From the NCBI RefSeq assembly GCF_004745425.1, contig NZ_PGGK01000001.1:265634-329633 (forward strand): 64,000 bases of DNA, in the 5' to 3' direction. The notes under the pieces were generated by a model, which did no database searches, had not been told where the DNA came from, and was given only the letters and a program-made list of their open reading frames with translations. How positions within the stretch are numbered: the first letter of the stretch is position 1; each line of letters opens with the position of its first letter. A program made the translations under genes and the position numbers. Origin of the DNA: Methanolobus halotolerans (lineage in GTDB: Archaea; Halobacteriota; Methanosarcinia; Methanosarcinales; Methanosarcinaceae). Of this stretch, positions 27,208 through 35,948 are shown piece after piece.

Positions 27208-28263
27208 TCAGAAATAGTCGTTTACGTTCTGCACTGCCTTTGTAAGCAGGTCTGCAGAGTATTTGAGGTCAGCAAGATCAAGCACTTCTACGGGTGAGTG
27301 GATATACCTGGTTGCTACACTCAGCACACCTGTGGGGATCCCGTCCCTTGTAAGATGGATCGCAGTTGCATCGGTGGTACCGCCGTCTCCTACGTCCAGC
27401 TGGTAGGGAATATCGTTCTTCTCGGCAGTTTCCCTCAGCCATTTGATCACCCGGGGTGATGCAATGATGCCACGGCCGGAAGCGTCTACGACGGTGATGA
27501 CCCCTCCCTTTCCGGTCTCAAGCACAGAATCCTTTTTCTCAATACCGGGATGGTCGCCGGGTATGGTCGTATCAATGGCTATGGCTACATCCGGATTTAG
27601 TCCGAAGGCTGATGTGCGTGCGCCTTTGAGTCCCACCTCTTCCTGTACGGTTCCCACAACATAGAGGGTTGCCTTTAAGTCCATCTTAGAGAGCTGCTTC
27701 ATTGTCTCGATCACGATGGCACAGCCTGCCCTGTTGTCAAAGGCTTTTCCTGTTATCTTGCCGTTTGCAAGCTTTTTAACTTCCCTGTCCATGGATATAG
27801 GGGTGCCTACTTCGATACCCATCTTTTCAGCATCTTCCTTGTCGCTGGCTCCCACGTCGATGAACATATCATCTGACTTGATGGGTTTTTTCCTGTCCTC
27901 CTCTTTCATCACATGGGGTGGCTTGGAACCGATGACCCCCGGGATCGGGCCTTTGCTGGTATGCACGATGACCCTCTGGCTGTGCAGTGTCTGGTCAAAC
28001 CAGCCTCCGATCGTCACGAACCTCAAAAAGCCCTTTTCATCGATATATTTTACCATCAGCCCTATCTCGTCCATATGGGCCGCGAGCATAATGGAGGGAC
28101 CATCACCTTTCTTGACAACAATGAGGTTCCCCATCTTGTCAGTTCTCATCTCGTCTGCATAAGGCTTAAGCTCCTCTTCTAAAATGGCCTGTATGTTTCC
28201 CTCACTACCGGATATGCCATGAGCATTGGATAATTTTGTAATCAGTTCTTCCATTGTTATCAT
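27208..28263 (-). CDS. M42 family metallo-aminopeptidase
   Basis: 351 residues. Dinuclear metal ligands are visible in MLAAHMDEIGLMVKYID, KAFDNRAGCAIVIE, VGTVQEEVGLKGA and AIDTTIPGDHPG, with the final histidine in TRYIHSPVE. M42 (TET/FrvX) enzymes form tetrahedral dodecamers that trim peptides in the cytoplasm, downstream of the proteasome. Older labels call this family endoglucanase, which is not supported by its chemistry. Start at residue 1 or at Met4. Single gene with its own terminator. Confidence 0.93.
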   Translation of the reverse strand: MITMEELITKLSNAHGISGSEGNIQAILEEELKPYADEMRTDKMGNLIVVKKGDGPSIMLAAHMDEIGLMVKYIDEKGFLRFVTIGGWFDQTLHSQRVIVHTSKGPIPGVIGSKPPHVMKEEDRKKPIKSDDMFIDVGASDKEDAEKMGIEVGTPISMDREVKKLANGKITGKAFDNRAGCAIVIETMKQLSKMDLKATLYVVGTVQEEVGLKGARTSAFGLNPDVAIAIDTTIPGDHPGIEKKDSVLETGKGGVITVVDASGRGIIASPRVIKWLRETAEKNDIPYQLDVGDGGTTDATAIHLTRDGIPTGVLSVATRYIHSPVEVLDLADLKYSADLLTKAVQNVNDYF

Positions 28264-28355
28264 CTTTTAACTTTAGTCAGGAAAGAATGGAATTGCAGGA
28301 ATATAAGTTTTGAGTAACGAAAAAAAGAGCTTGAACAAAAAAGAAAGAAAAAGGT

Positions 28356-28380
28356 AAGAGTGAGTTATTAACTTACTCTT
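28356..28380 (-). terminator. Terminator of the PEF-CTERM gene
   Basis: 11-bp stem with one wobble (28356-28366 with 28370-28380) that contains the stop codon, followed on the minus strand by T-rich sequence (28347-28352 and beyond). Confidence 0.65.
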
Positions 28381-28891
28381 CCTTGCGGCGCTGGAAGATA
28401 AATGCCAGACCGAGGATCGCAGCTATTGGAAGTGCTACGGTTGGGAACTCAGGAATCTGTGCATTGAAATTCTGTGATGCGGATGCCCATACGAACGGAA
28501 CCTGTAAAACTGCAACAGCTTCAGGGTTCTGTGTTGGATCTTCTTTGTATACATCTACTCTACCACTGAATGTCTGTCCCTGTTCTGCTCCGGCTTCAAT
28601 TGTAACACGAACCATGTCGTAGTCTACAAATGAATTTGAATTAACAACTGTTCCTTGCTTAAGGATTTCCATCTCTAAGCCTGCGTCGAACGGTACAGCT
28701 ACATAGTATACGGTTTCGCCAGTAAAGTCTTCAAGTATGATGCTGTAATCTACCGGAGTTCCGACCATTTGTGTAACTGTGACCGGCAAAATTACTCCAT
28801 CACTGTCTGCAAGATCGGCTCCATAACTGGCACTTGCGGTTCCCATCATAGCAACTATCGCTATAATAGCCATTATTATTAATTTCTTCAT
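28373..28891 (-). CDS. Secreted PEF-CTERM protein
   Basis: 172 residues. An N-terminal signal peptide (KKLIIMAIIAIVAMMGTASA, cleavage near residue 22) is followed by a small beta-rich domain. The C-terminus has the three-part sorting signal: PEF-type motif (IPEFPTVALP), a hydrophobic helix (IAAILGLAFIF) and a basic tail (QRRKEE). Such signals are cut by archaeosortase C, whose gene lies 4 kb away. The body has no motif that I recognise; it may be a surface or matrix protein. An upstream TATA box (GTTTATATA, near 28957-28965 on the minus strand) suggests its own promoter. Confidence 0.88.
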   Translation of the reverse strand: MKKLIIMAIIAIVAMMGTASASYGADLADSDGVILPVTVTQMVGTPVDYSIILEDFTGETVYYVAVPFDAGLEMEILKQGTVVNSNSFVDYDMVRVTIEAGAEQGQTFSGRVDVYKEDPTQNPEAVAVLQVPFVWASASQNFNAQIPEFPTVALPIAAILGLAFIFQRRKEE

Positions 28892-28986
28892 TTTGTACCA
28901 CCTTTATTTTAATTAGGAAATTTTTGGTCATGTCATACTTCCTCGCCTTTGTATATAAACATTTGTAAAAAGACTCGAATGTAATT

Positions 28987-29003
28987 ATCATCATTATGAT
29001 GAT
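28987..29003. promoter_or_regulatory. 17-bp palindrome ATCATCAT-T-ATGATGAT
   Basis: A perfect inverted repeat between the end of the DUF1616 gene and the promoter of the PEF-CTERM gene. A related direct version (ATCATCATTATCATCAT, 33919-33935) lies upstream of the archaeosortase gene. It may bind a regulator of the locus, or the match may reflect simple sequence. Confidence 0.3.
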
Positions 29004-29016
29004 TTAGAAACAATAA

Positions 29017-31725
29017 TCAGGAAGATATGTAGAAGGACCATTCTTCCTTCTCAGTGTTACCTGCCTGATCGGTCACACTAAGGTAAACATCCACCCTGCC
29101 ACTTGCAAGTCCTTCTGCGTTGTATGAAAGTGACCCGGAACCTATCTCCGTATCTGCAGTGACATCAATACCATTGACCCTAAGGACTGTCCTGTCCCTG
29201 TCAATGCCGGACCTGTCATCAGAATACGATGCCATGATGCTTGGACTGTCAACGGTTTCATCTTTCATCGGACTGATGCTGTTAACACTTGGCTCGATCC
29301 TGTCTATTATGAACGTTTTCTCTTCATACAGGTTCTCGGAGTCGACTGTCTTTGCCTTGACTGTGACACGGGCAACACCATCGTTGATATCATCATCTAT
29401 CTCTGCTGTGTAGCTGTACTCACCATCCGATGAGCTTTCGAAGTTCACATCAAGGCTTCTTCCGTACCTGTCTTTGACCGTTACAGTTGGATTCTCCTGA
29501 AGTGCTATCGAAGGCACGATCTTTATAGTTACGTCATTGGCTGTCTTTTCCGGTTCAATGATGATGTCAAGGTCTTCCAGGGAGGTGTCGGTGTAGATGG
29601 TTCCAAATGTGTACGCTGTGTTGTTGGCATAGTCTTTTCCGGTGATCTCCACATCGAAAGTATCCTTTAACTTTACCGTGTACTTAGCTGTCCACACAAG
29701 ATTGTCCTTGCTTGTCATCCTGACATTCTCTGTGCTTCCGAAGGTGCGGGGTGTTACCAGACATGTCAGGTCCTGCAGCGGTTTGGTTGATTCGACTGTC
29801 AGATATGTTGTTTCACTGGTGGGGTTCGGGCTGATCTCAAGGCTGATCTGGGGTCCTGTCCTGTCCACCGTAGTACTTGTATCTGCAACTGCATGTTCCG
29901 TCTCTTCATTCAAGGCATTATCTACAGCCCTTGATCTGAAATAATAGGTAATGCTCTCTTTACCTTCGAACTGAGCTGATGTTGCCACTGTCCTGCTCAG
30001 CCATCTCTTCCAGATGGTTCCGTCGGTGCTGTAATCTATATCATAATAAAGGATACCTGATTCTGCATCCGTTCCGTTCCAGCTCACTGTGAATTTATCC
30101 TCGCTGACAGCAGGCGGCAAAGGAAGCACCCTTGATGTGGGGGGGATCGATTCTACTGTGTTGTCATCGTTAATGTACGGGGAAAGCTGTGACAGCGGGA
30201 GGAAGCTGATCTCATCGACTGTCATTTCTACAGGATGGATGACAAGGTTCCTGTTCTGCATCAGTGTAAATGTGAGGGTGTTGGTTCCCTCCATAACGGT
30301 AACAGGTACCTGTAAGCGTTGCCATCCCTCATCACCGTTCACTCCGTCGGACCATACAACCTCTCCGTTCAAAATTACCCGCTTGAATTGCGTTTCATCC
30401 GTGCCGGGCGTACCTGCTGTGTAAGAATCCTTCAGATATGCCGACAACACTACATTCTCAGTCCTGTCGCTCTGTATTTCCTGACTGATCGAATGCTGAT
30501 CGACACCAGATCCACCGGTCATACCTTCATATGTGCTGTTTATCACATAGGCACCGGTGGAATGGATGCCGGAGTCGTTGGTGTACGAACCGGTTACATG
30601 GCTTTCGTTGGTGGATGTGAATATCCAGCCATTGTACGATTCCATAGAGGGGTTATCAATGTCAATGAAATCTATGATCTCTATGTCCGTTTCAGGCAGT
30701 CCTTCCGTACTAAGTTCCTGGGTTACCCAGAGGTGGACCGAACGATATGGGACGGGACTTACATCTTCCTTATATATTGCAAACTCCAGCTTCTGCCTGC
30801 CCTGTTTAAAGCGAATGGGTTTAATCGCTATTTCCTGCTCCCATTTCTCCTTATCTTCCAGCGAAATTTGCATCTGCTTCAGAGTGTTTCCGTCAAGCCT
30901 GATCTGTAGTATATAGTTCACGTCTGTAAGTTCGTAGTTCTCTATTCCCACGATCATGTCTGTGGGCTGGGATACTGATAGAACGCTAGGATAATTCTCG
31001 GCCTTTCCATCAGGGCCGAGGATATAGAGTGCGGTGAATGTTTCCTTTTCTCTGGTGACCTTGGCATAGGCGAACATTGCACTGGCAATTATTATGGAAA
31101 GCACCATTGCGATCATAAGGGCTCTTGTGATCTCAGGGGGTATCCTCTGGGACTTTCTTTCTTTCTTATCTTTCTTGGGTGGTCTGTCCCCTGGTGCCAT
31201 CTTAGCAGACACTTTCTTCCTGCTTGTGGCCCGGAACTTTTTATTGTCGGATTCCTTTATATCCTCTGAGTCTTCGACAATTTCCGGCTCAACATCTTCG
31301 GATGTGAGGGAATCTATAAAACCATTGAATGAAAAACTGAACTGCTCGCCTTGCGGCAGCCTTCTCCGTGACAGGTATGCAAGGACTACGAACAATATGG
31401 TCAAAAGGGATAGTGAGATGGTGATCGAATCCGGCCTGAACTTCCAGGGAGTTACACTGATAATAAACCCGTCAAAGACCATGATCACAATACTGAAACC
31501 TACACTCAGGGTGAATCTCTCGATGCCTGAGATCTCCCGGTTGCCGGGAAACAAGGCTGAAATGAATGCATATCCAGGGATGAAGAATATAAGTATAAGC
31601 GCAAAAAGGATTCTCAGGGGAGTGTCGTTCAGGGGTGCTACAAGAATAAAAATAACAGAGAGTAATGAGAACAGCAACAGTAACATCAGGTCCTGTGTAT
31701 ACAGACATTTTTTGGGTTCGGACAT
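29017..31725 (-). CDS. DUF1616 membrane protein with large extracellular beta domains
   Basis: 902 residues. The first 110 hold four membrane helices typical of DUF1616 (RILFALILIFFIPGYAFISA; ERFTLSVGFSIVIMVFDGFI). A charged cytoplasmic linker with many K and D residues (about 130-190) leads to a fifth helix (ALMIAMVLSIIIASAMFAYA). The remaining 680 residues are extracellular and beta-rich, with Ig/FN3-like units (WNGTDAESGILYYDIDYSTD) and about a dozen N-glycosylation sequons. Archaeal DUF1616 proteins are often found with exosortase-type systems and surface polysaccharide genes. Role unknown; a cell-surface anchor or sensor is a reasonable inference. Confidence 0.82.
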   Translation of the reverse strand: MSEPKKCLYTQDLMLLLLFSLLSVIFILVAPLNDTPLRILFALILIFFIPGYAFISALFPGNREISGIERFTLSVGFSIVIMVFDGFIISVTPWKFRPDSITISLSLLTILFVVLAYLSRRRLPQGEQFSFSFNGFIDSLTSEDVEPEIVEDSEDIKESDNKKFRATSRKKVSAKMAPGDRPPKKDKKERKSQRIPPEITRALMIAMVLSIIIASAMFAYAKVTREKETFTALYILGPDGKAENYPSVLSVSQPTDMIVGIENYELTDVNYILQIRLDGNTLKQMQISLEDKEKWEQEIAIKPIRFKQGRQKLEFAIYKEDVSPVPYRSVHLWVTQELSTEGLPETDIEIIDFIDIDNPSMESYNGWIFTSTNESHVTGSYTNDSGIHSTGAYVINSTYEGMTGGSGVDQHSISQEIQSDRTENVVLSAYLKDSYTAGTPGTDETQFKRVILNGEVVWSDGVNGDEGWQRLQVPVTVMEGTNTLTFTLMQNRNLVIHPVEMTVDEISFLPLSQLSPYINDDNTVESIPPTSRVLPLPPAVSEDKFTVSWNGTDAESGILYYDIDYSTDGTIWKRWLSRTVATSAQFEGKESITYYFRSRAVDNALNEETEHAVADTSTTVDRTGPQISLEISPNPTSETTYLTVESTKPLQDLTCLVTPRTFGSTENVRMTSKDNLVWTAKYTVKLKDTFDVEITGKDYANNTAYTFGTIYTDTSLEDLDIIIEPEKTANDVTIKIVPSIALQENPTVTVKDRYGRSLDVNFESSSDGEYSYTAEIDDDINDGVARVTVKAKTVDSENLYEEKTFIIDRIEPSVNSISPMKDETVDSPSIMASYSDDRSGIDRDRTVLRVNGIDVTADTEIGSGSLSYNAEGLASGRVDVYLSVTDQAGNTEKEEWSFYISS

Positions 31726-31785
31726 TTACTTACTATTCCTTTTTTTCCATTTTTATGAACGCTGACTGTAACTAATTATTTGCTA

Positions 31786-31800
31786 AAATATATAAACATA
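31786..31800 (+). promoter_or_regulatory. TATA box upstream of the M48-like gene
   Basis: AAAATATATAAAC lies about 50 bp before the ATG at 31842 and predicts a start near 31815, giving a short leader. Confidence 0.5.
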
Positions 31801-31841
31801 AGGTTACTATTATATTCATTCAAAAATTACAACCACCAGAT

Positions 31842-32714
31842 ATGGGAGGTATTAACATATATAAACGGATATATCTTTTGTTTGCCACACCCCTGATACC
31901 TGTGGTCCTTGCTGCTTACTACCTTGGAGGGCCTGCTGCAGGTGCGCTCTTAGCTGTGGTGGGTGTCATACTTGGCGTGGCGGTCTACCGTATGTCTCCC
32001 AAGGTCCTGCTTAGATGGTACGGTGCCAGAAAAATGTCCCGGGAAACGTATACATTTATCTATCCTTACCTGGCAAAGATCTCTTCCGATCTTGATGTGC
32101 CGATGCCGCAGCCTTACGTCTTTGATTCGGCCGCACCCATAACGTTCACAGTCGGGAACAATAATAGGTATTATTTACTGGTTTCGACCGCTTCACTGGA
32201 TATGCTGGATAAGGATGAGTTGAAATCGATAATTACGCTTGAAGTCACAAAGGTTTCAAAGGGTTCCGTGGGTGCCAATACCGTAGTAGCCCTTCTTGCA
32301 GGGAGCATCGCATCACTTTCGACAGTTGCCTTGTGGATGGCGATGCTAACAGGCTTTGGCCAGGAGGATGACCCGGCACCACGAACTATCAGCTTCCTTG
32401 CAATGGGCATGGTATCTCTGCCCTCAGCACTCCTTGTCCACATCTTTACTATCGACTCTACAGTCGAAGCGGACCGGATGGCAGCAGGTATGATGGCAGA
32501 ACCCTGCCTTCTCGCCGAAGCTCTCGAAAGAACAGGGACCTATATCAAACTCCATGTTACAGGTGGCTTTAATCCCGGGCATGCCCATCTTTTTTCAGTG
32601 AACCCGCTTAAGACAAATACCATCTTTGATGTGTATTCCTCTATGTTCCTTACAAAGCCTGATATCAGGCAGCGTGTTATGTACCTTGAGAATATTAAAA
32701 AGGTAAATCCTTAA
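31842..32714 (+). CDS. M48 protease homologue lacking the zinc motif
   Basis: 290 residues. Two N-terminal membrane helices, a short M48/HtpX-like core, two more helices (VVALLAGSIASLSTVALWMA and TISFLAMGMVSLPSALLVHI), then STVEADRMAAG, the counterpart of the ExxxD motif that carries the third zinc ligand. Where M48 enzymes have HExxH the protein reads ITLEVTKVSKG, so both histidines are gone. It is probably inactive as a protease and may act as a membrane partner. Note GGAGGT inside codons 2-4, 6 nt before an ATA codon at 31857, which could mean a later non-canonical start. A 78-residue membrane protein follows. Confidence 0.72.
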   Translation: MGGINIYKRIYLLFATPLIPVVLAAYYLGGPAAGALLAVVGVILGVAVYRMSPKVLLRWYGARKMSRETYTFIYPYLAKISSDLDVPMPQPYVFDSAAPITFTVGNNNRYYLLVSTASLDMLDKDELKSIITLEVTKVSKGSVGANTVVALLAGSIASLSTVALWMAMLTGFGQEDDPAPRTISFLAMGMVSLPSALLVHIFTIDSTVEADRMAAGMMAEPCLLAEALERTGTYIKLHVTGGFNPGHAHLFSVNPLKTNTIFDVYSSMFLTKPDIRQRVMYLENIKKVNP

Positions 32715-32748
32715 AAAGTAGTCAATAAAAAATACAAAAGGTAAGCAC

Positions 32749-32985
32749 ATGTTCGCATTAATAACGGATATCTATAATGCCCTGCAACATTGGCAGAAAG
32801 CACTCCTGTTCAGTTTTGTCTCTTATGCGATGCTCTTGTTCGGAATCATTGTGGCGATCACTTTCATACTCAAGGATTTTAACTTCCTGGTGGTAACAGG
32901 TCTTACTTTCATATATATGTCCACTTTGTTTGTAGGTATACTGGTTGCCAGGAAGATGTTCAAAAAAAGGCTTATTGAAGAGTAA
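32749..32985 (+). CDS. Small membrane protein, two helices
   Basis: 78 residues with two strong membrane segments (ALLFSFVSYAMLLFGIIVAI and FLVVTGLTFIYMSTLFVGIL) and a basic tail. I do not recognise the family. It starts 34 bp after the M48-like gene on the same strand, with AAGGTAAG before the ATG, so it is probably its partner. Confidence 0.65.
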   Translation: MFALITDIYNALQHWQKALLFSFVSYAMLLFGIIVAITFILKDFNFLVVTGLTFIYMSTLFVGILVARKMFKKRLIEE

Positions 32986-33024
32986 TTATCATTGAATATA
33001 AGACAGAGGAGAATACTCCTGCTG

Positions 33025-33858
33025 TCATTTTCTTTTCATATTCATAAGGTACATTATAATCCCTGCTGTCCCTGCAAATATGATCCATCCCAAATGCGTA
33101 TGGACCACTGACATTGTATCGAGACCGTAGAAATAAGCTGTCAGGTACAGGATGAACACCCTTGCAAGGTTTGCCAGATAAGCTATGGATATGGCGAACA
33201 GCAGGATCAACAATGATCTGCGCAGCTCCATTCTCTCGATCCTGGAATATCCGGCCACTATGCCTATGAGCAGGAACATGGAATAAAGACCCGAACATGG
33301 CCCGCCTATAACTATCGTCATTGCTTCTTCTCCGTACAAGGTTATCGTTTCAATTGCAACGATCTCCACGGGGATTCCCACGACCTTGAGAGCCACAACT
33401 GTGGGCATTAGTACGAAGTAATGGTCGAACAGGTGCAGGAAATCGATATTGAAGTGTCCGAAGAAAGAGTAGAATATAAGGTAGAGGACTGTGAAAACAG
33501 CGGATATATACAGGCCGAATTCCCCAAGCTGGCGCAGATCCTTTTTAGATGTTCCCATAGCAAAAAGGGAAGCACCTATTATAAATGTCATGGAGTCCAG
33601 GGTACCTATGTTATCTCTGGTGGCAAGGTTGTATGTGGAAACTGCAGCCATTATAAAGATCCCGGCAAAGAGATATGTCTTCGAGCTCCTGAAGGCTGCA
33701 TTGTCCCCTGTGAGCTTTATTCTTGAGATCACTCCCGCTGCAATGATGAACAGCACGATACCGATAGTAGTTGACCCCTCACTGAGCTCGATGGTTGCAC
33801 CAGTGAAAAGTGCAAGTACTATCAGGATAAGAATTATGTTTTTGCTTTCGTCCTGCAT
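33025..33858 (-). CDS. artC: Archaeosortase C
   Basis: 277 residues, about eight membrane helices. The exosortase/archaeosortase catalytic triad is visible: cysteine in VIGGPCSGLYSMFLL (C182 region), arginine in IAYLANLARVFILYLT, and histidine in VVHTHLGWIIFAG. This pattern fits the family that processes PEF-CTERM proteins: it cuts the sorting signal in the membrane and probably transfers the protein to a lipid. The only PEF-CTERM protein in the window is at 28373-28891. It is convergent with the small membrane protein and divergent from the polysaccharide genes. Confidence 0.9.
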   Translation of the reverse strand: MQDESKNIILILIVLALFTGATIELSEGSTTIGIVLFIIAAGVISRIKLTGDNAAFRSSKTYLFAGIFIMAAVSTYNLATRDNIGTLDSMTFIIGASLFAMGTSKKDLRQLGEFGLYISAVFTVLYLIFYSFFGHFNIDFLHLFDHYFVLMPTVVALKVVGIPVEIVAIETITLYGEEAMTIVIGGPCSGLYSMFLLIGIVAGYSRIERMELRRSLLILLFAISIAYLANLARVFILYLTAYFYGLDTMSVVHTHLGWIIFAGTAGIIMYLMNMKRK

Positions 33859-34087
33859 TTTTTAACCTTTAATTTAAATCATTCAATTACTATATATAGT
33901 TGACCGGGACCGGCTGAAATCATCATTATCATCATTTCTGTGCCGGGGTGCTGTATTTATATATAGTTGCACTGCAATTATATTTTGATCATGCTATAAG
34001 GGCCGTGATAATGTAATGGGAGCTCACAAGGCCGTTATATAGAATGAACAATATTATTGACTTTTAATATAAAATTGAGGTTATAAT
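33859..34087. promoter_or_regulatory. Divergent region between archaeosortase and polysaccharide genes
   Basis: Holds two TATA boxes: CTATATATAG (33890-33899), well placed for artC on the minus strand, and ATTTATATATAG (33955-33966) for the plus strand. The latter predicts a leader of about 100 nt containing a weak hairpin (GGCCGTGA with TCAC-AA-GGCC). A GAGG lies 7 nt before the TTG start at 34088. Confidence 0.5.
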
Positions 34088-34876
34088 TTGAGAGATTTTA
34101 CATTGTCCAAATACAGGGAACTGCTTGAGACCATAGGGTCAACAAGCTATGAAACTATCACCATGCGTGAGCACTTGGTATCCCCTGTGGACAAATGCAT
34201 CATCCTGCGTCATGATGTGGACCGTGCAGTGGACCGCAACCTTGCAATGGCAAGGCTTGAGGCCAAATACGGTATCAGGTCTACATATTATTTCAGGCAT
34301 GTAAGGGATGTTTTCATCCCTGGTGCGATCCAGGAAGTGGCTGAGCTGGGACATGAGGTGGGATTTCACTATGAGGTCATGGACAAGGCAAAAGGTGACA
34401 AGTTAAAGGCCCTTGAGATATTCGGGAAAGAGCTTGAGGACCTTCGCCAGTATGCCGATGTGACAACTGCCTGTATGCACGGCAATCCATTAGCATCCTG
34501 GTCCAACAGGGACCTGTGGGACGATCATGATTTCAGGGATTTCGGTATTATAGGTGAACCGTACTTCTCCCTGGATTACTCCCGGATACTCTATCTCACG
34601 GACACCGGCAGGACCTGGGCCGACCGCAATATACGTGTCAAGGATGTCCTGGAAACCCCGGCTGACTGCCTCAATGCAAGTTATTGTAAAGTGATAAGAA
34701 ATACTGACGATGTTATGGATATGATCAGAAGGGAAGAAGTGGACCGGATATGTATACTCGCCCATCCCAACAGGTGGTGTGACAGCATCCCGGGATGGAC
34801 CCGGGAGATGGTCATGCAGAATTTGAAGAATATTGGGAAGGCGGGGATCATCAGGTACAGGGAAATGAGGGGGTGA
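34088..34876 (+). CDS. Polysaccharide-deacetylase-like protein
   Basis: 262 residues, TTG start with GAGG 7 nt upstream. The N-terminal half has the NodB-homology features: RHDVDRAVDRNLAM (the paired aspartates), a TYYFRH strand and GHEVGFHYEVMD with the HxxxH-like metal site. Later ACMHGNPLASW and CILAHPNRW fit the remaining active-site loops. It would remove acetyl groups from a sugar or act on a related amide. No signal peptide, so it acts in the cytoplasm. First gene of the polysaccharide cluster, 6 bp before the FemAB gene. Confidence 0.8.
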   Translation: MRDFTLSKYRELLETIGSTSYETITMREHLVSPVDKCIILRHDVDRAVDRNLAMARLEAKYGIRSTYYFRHVRDVFIPGAIQEVAELGHEVGFHYEVMDKAKGDKLKALEIFGKELEDLRQYADVTTACMHGNPLASWSNRDLWDDHDFRDFGIIGEPYFSLDYSRILYLTDTGRTWADRNIRVKDVLETPADCLNASYCKVIRNTDDVMDMIRREEVDRICILAHPNRWCDSIPGWTREMVMQNLKNIGKAGIIRYREMRG

Positions 34877-34882
34877 GATACC

Positions 34883-35902
34883 ATGGTGCTCATAACTGAT
34901 ATTTTTGAGAAGGGTGAATGGGATGATTTTAATTCCGCTCATCCCAATGGAAACATCTTCCAGAGTTCTGTAATGGCCGGTGTATTAAGCAGGACCAAAA
35001 ACTACGAACCTGTCAGCCTTGCTGCGAGAGATGCAAATTCAGGGGAAATACTTGCATTGATGCAAAGTATCCTGATATGCGAGATGCCGGGTATCCTCTC
35101 TTCATTCTCATCCCGTGCTATTTTGCAGGGAGGGCCGCTTTTCCCAGATTCGGATAAAGGGAGAGAAGCTGCCCGGATCTTGATGGAGCATTACGATAAG
35201 CTGGTGGGCAGCAAGATAGTGTATACTCAGATAAGGAATATGTGGGATACAGAAACCTCCCGTCAGATGCTAGGATTAATTGATTATGAATATGAGCAAC
35301 ATCTTGATTTCCTCATTGACCTTGATCGTAGTGAAAAAGAGATATGGAGTAATATCCAGAAATCCCGCAGAAAAGGTATAAACCGGGCAGAAAAAAACGG
35401 TATCGAGATCAAAAAGGTTGCCAGCAGGAAAGAACTGCTATCCTGCTATGACCTAGTACTTGATACGTACAAGCGCTTCAAGGTCCCCATTGCTGATATC
35501 TCCCTGTTTGAAGCAGCCTGGGAGGAACTGGCATCAACAGATCTCGCAGACTTTTTCATAGCCTTGAAGGACGATGAACCTGTGGGTACAAGGATAACCT
35601 TGAATTACAAGGATATGGTCTATGACTGGTATGCCGGATCCAAACCGGGTGTTGACTATGTCGACGAGGCTCTTGTCTGGCACATCCTGAAAGAGAATGC
35701 CGGCAAGTACAAAGTATTTGACTTCGGAGGGGCTGGCCATCCTGATAAGCCATATGGTGTAAGGGAGTTCAAGAGAAGGTTTGGCGGGAAGATGGTCAAT
35801 TTTGGGAGATATGAGAAAGTGCATTCTCAATTTAAAAAGATTTTAGCTATGAATGCTTATAAAATATATGTGCATAGTAATCATATTTACTGTTCTAAAT
35901 AA
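34883..35902 (+). CDS. FemAB-like acyl/aminoacyl transferase
   Basis: 339 residues with two GNAT-type folds, as in FemX/FemAB and BioF2-like proteins. The signature reads IWSNIQKSRRKGINRAEKNG, followed by FFIALKDDEPVGTRITLNY and the C-terminal FDFGGAGHPDKPYGVREFK. In bacteria, relatives attach amino acids to peptidoglycan, and others occur in exosortase-linked polysaccharide loci. Here it presumably modifies a surface glycan or lipid-linked sugar. Base composition drops to AT-rich in its last 80 bp, the start of the AT-rich island. Confidence 0.82.
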   Translation: MVLITDIFEKGEWDDFNSAHPNGNIFQSSVMAGVLSRTKNYEPVSLAARDANSGEILALMQSILICEMPGILSSFSSRAILQGGPLFPDSDKGREAARILMEHYDKLVGSKIVYTQIRNMWDTETSRQMLGLIDYEYEQHLDFLIDLDRSEKEIWSNIQKSRRKGINRAEKNGIEIKKVASRKELLSCYDLVLDTYKRFKVPIADISLFEAAWEELASTDLADFFIALKDDEPVGTRITLNYKDMVYDWYAGSKPGVDYVDEALVWHILKENAGKYKVFDFGGAGHPDKPYGVREFKRRFGGKMVNFGRYEKVHSQFKKILAMNAYKIYVHSNHIYCSK

Positions 35903-35948
35903 GTCATTTTAGATAACTTCAAAAATTATAATTGCGAAAGGGTAGGTT

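Noticed and set aside
28987..29003. Start of a CRISPR repeat or a C/D box RNA
   Set aside because: Only two related motifs 5 kb apart, no regular spacing, and no matching D box.
33960..34080. Small RNA in the leader of the polysaccharide-deacetylase-like gene
   Set aside because: A TATA box and a weak hairpin are present, but there is no terminator and the transcript would simply continue into the gene.
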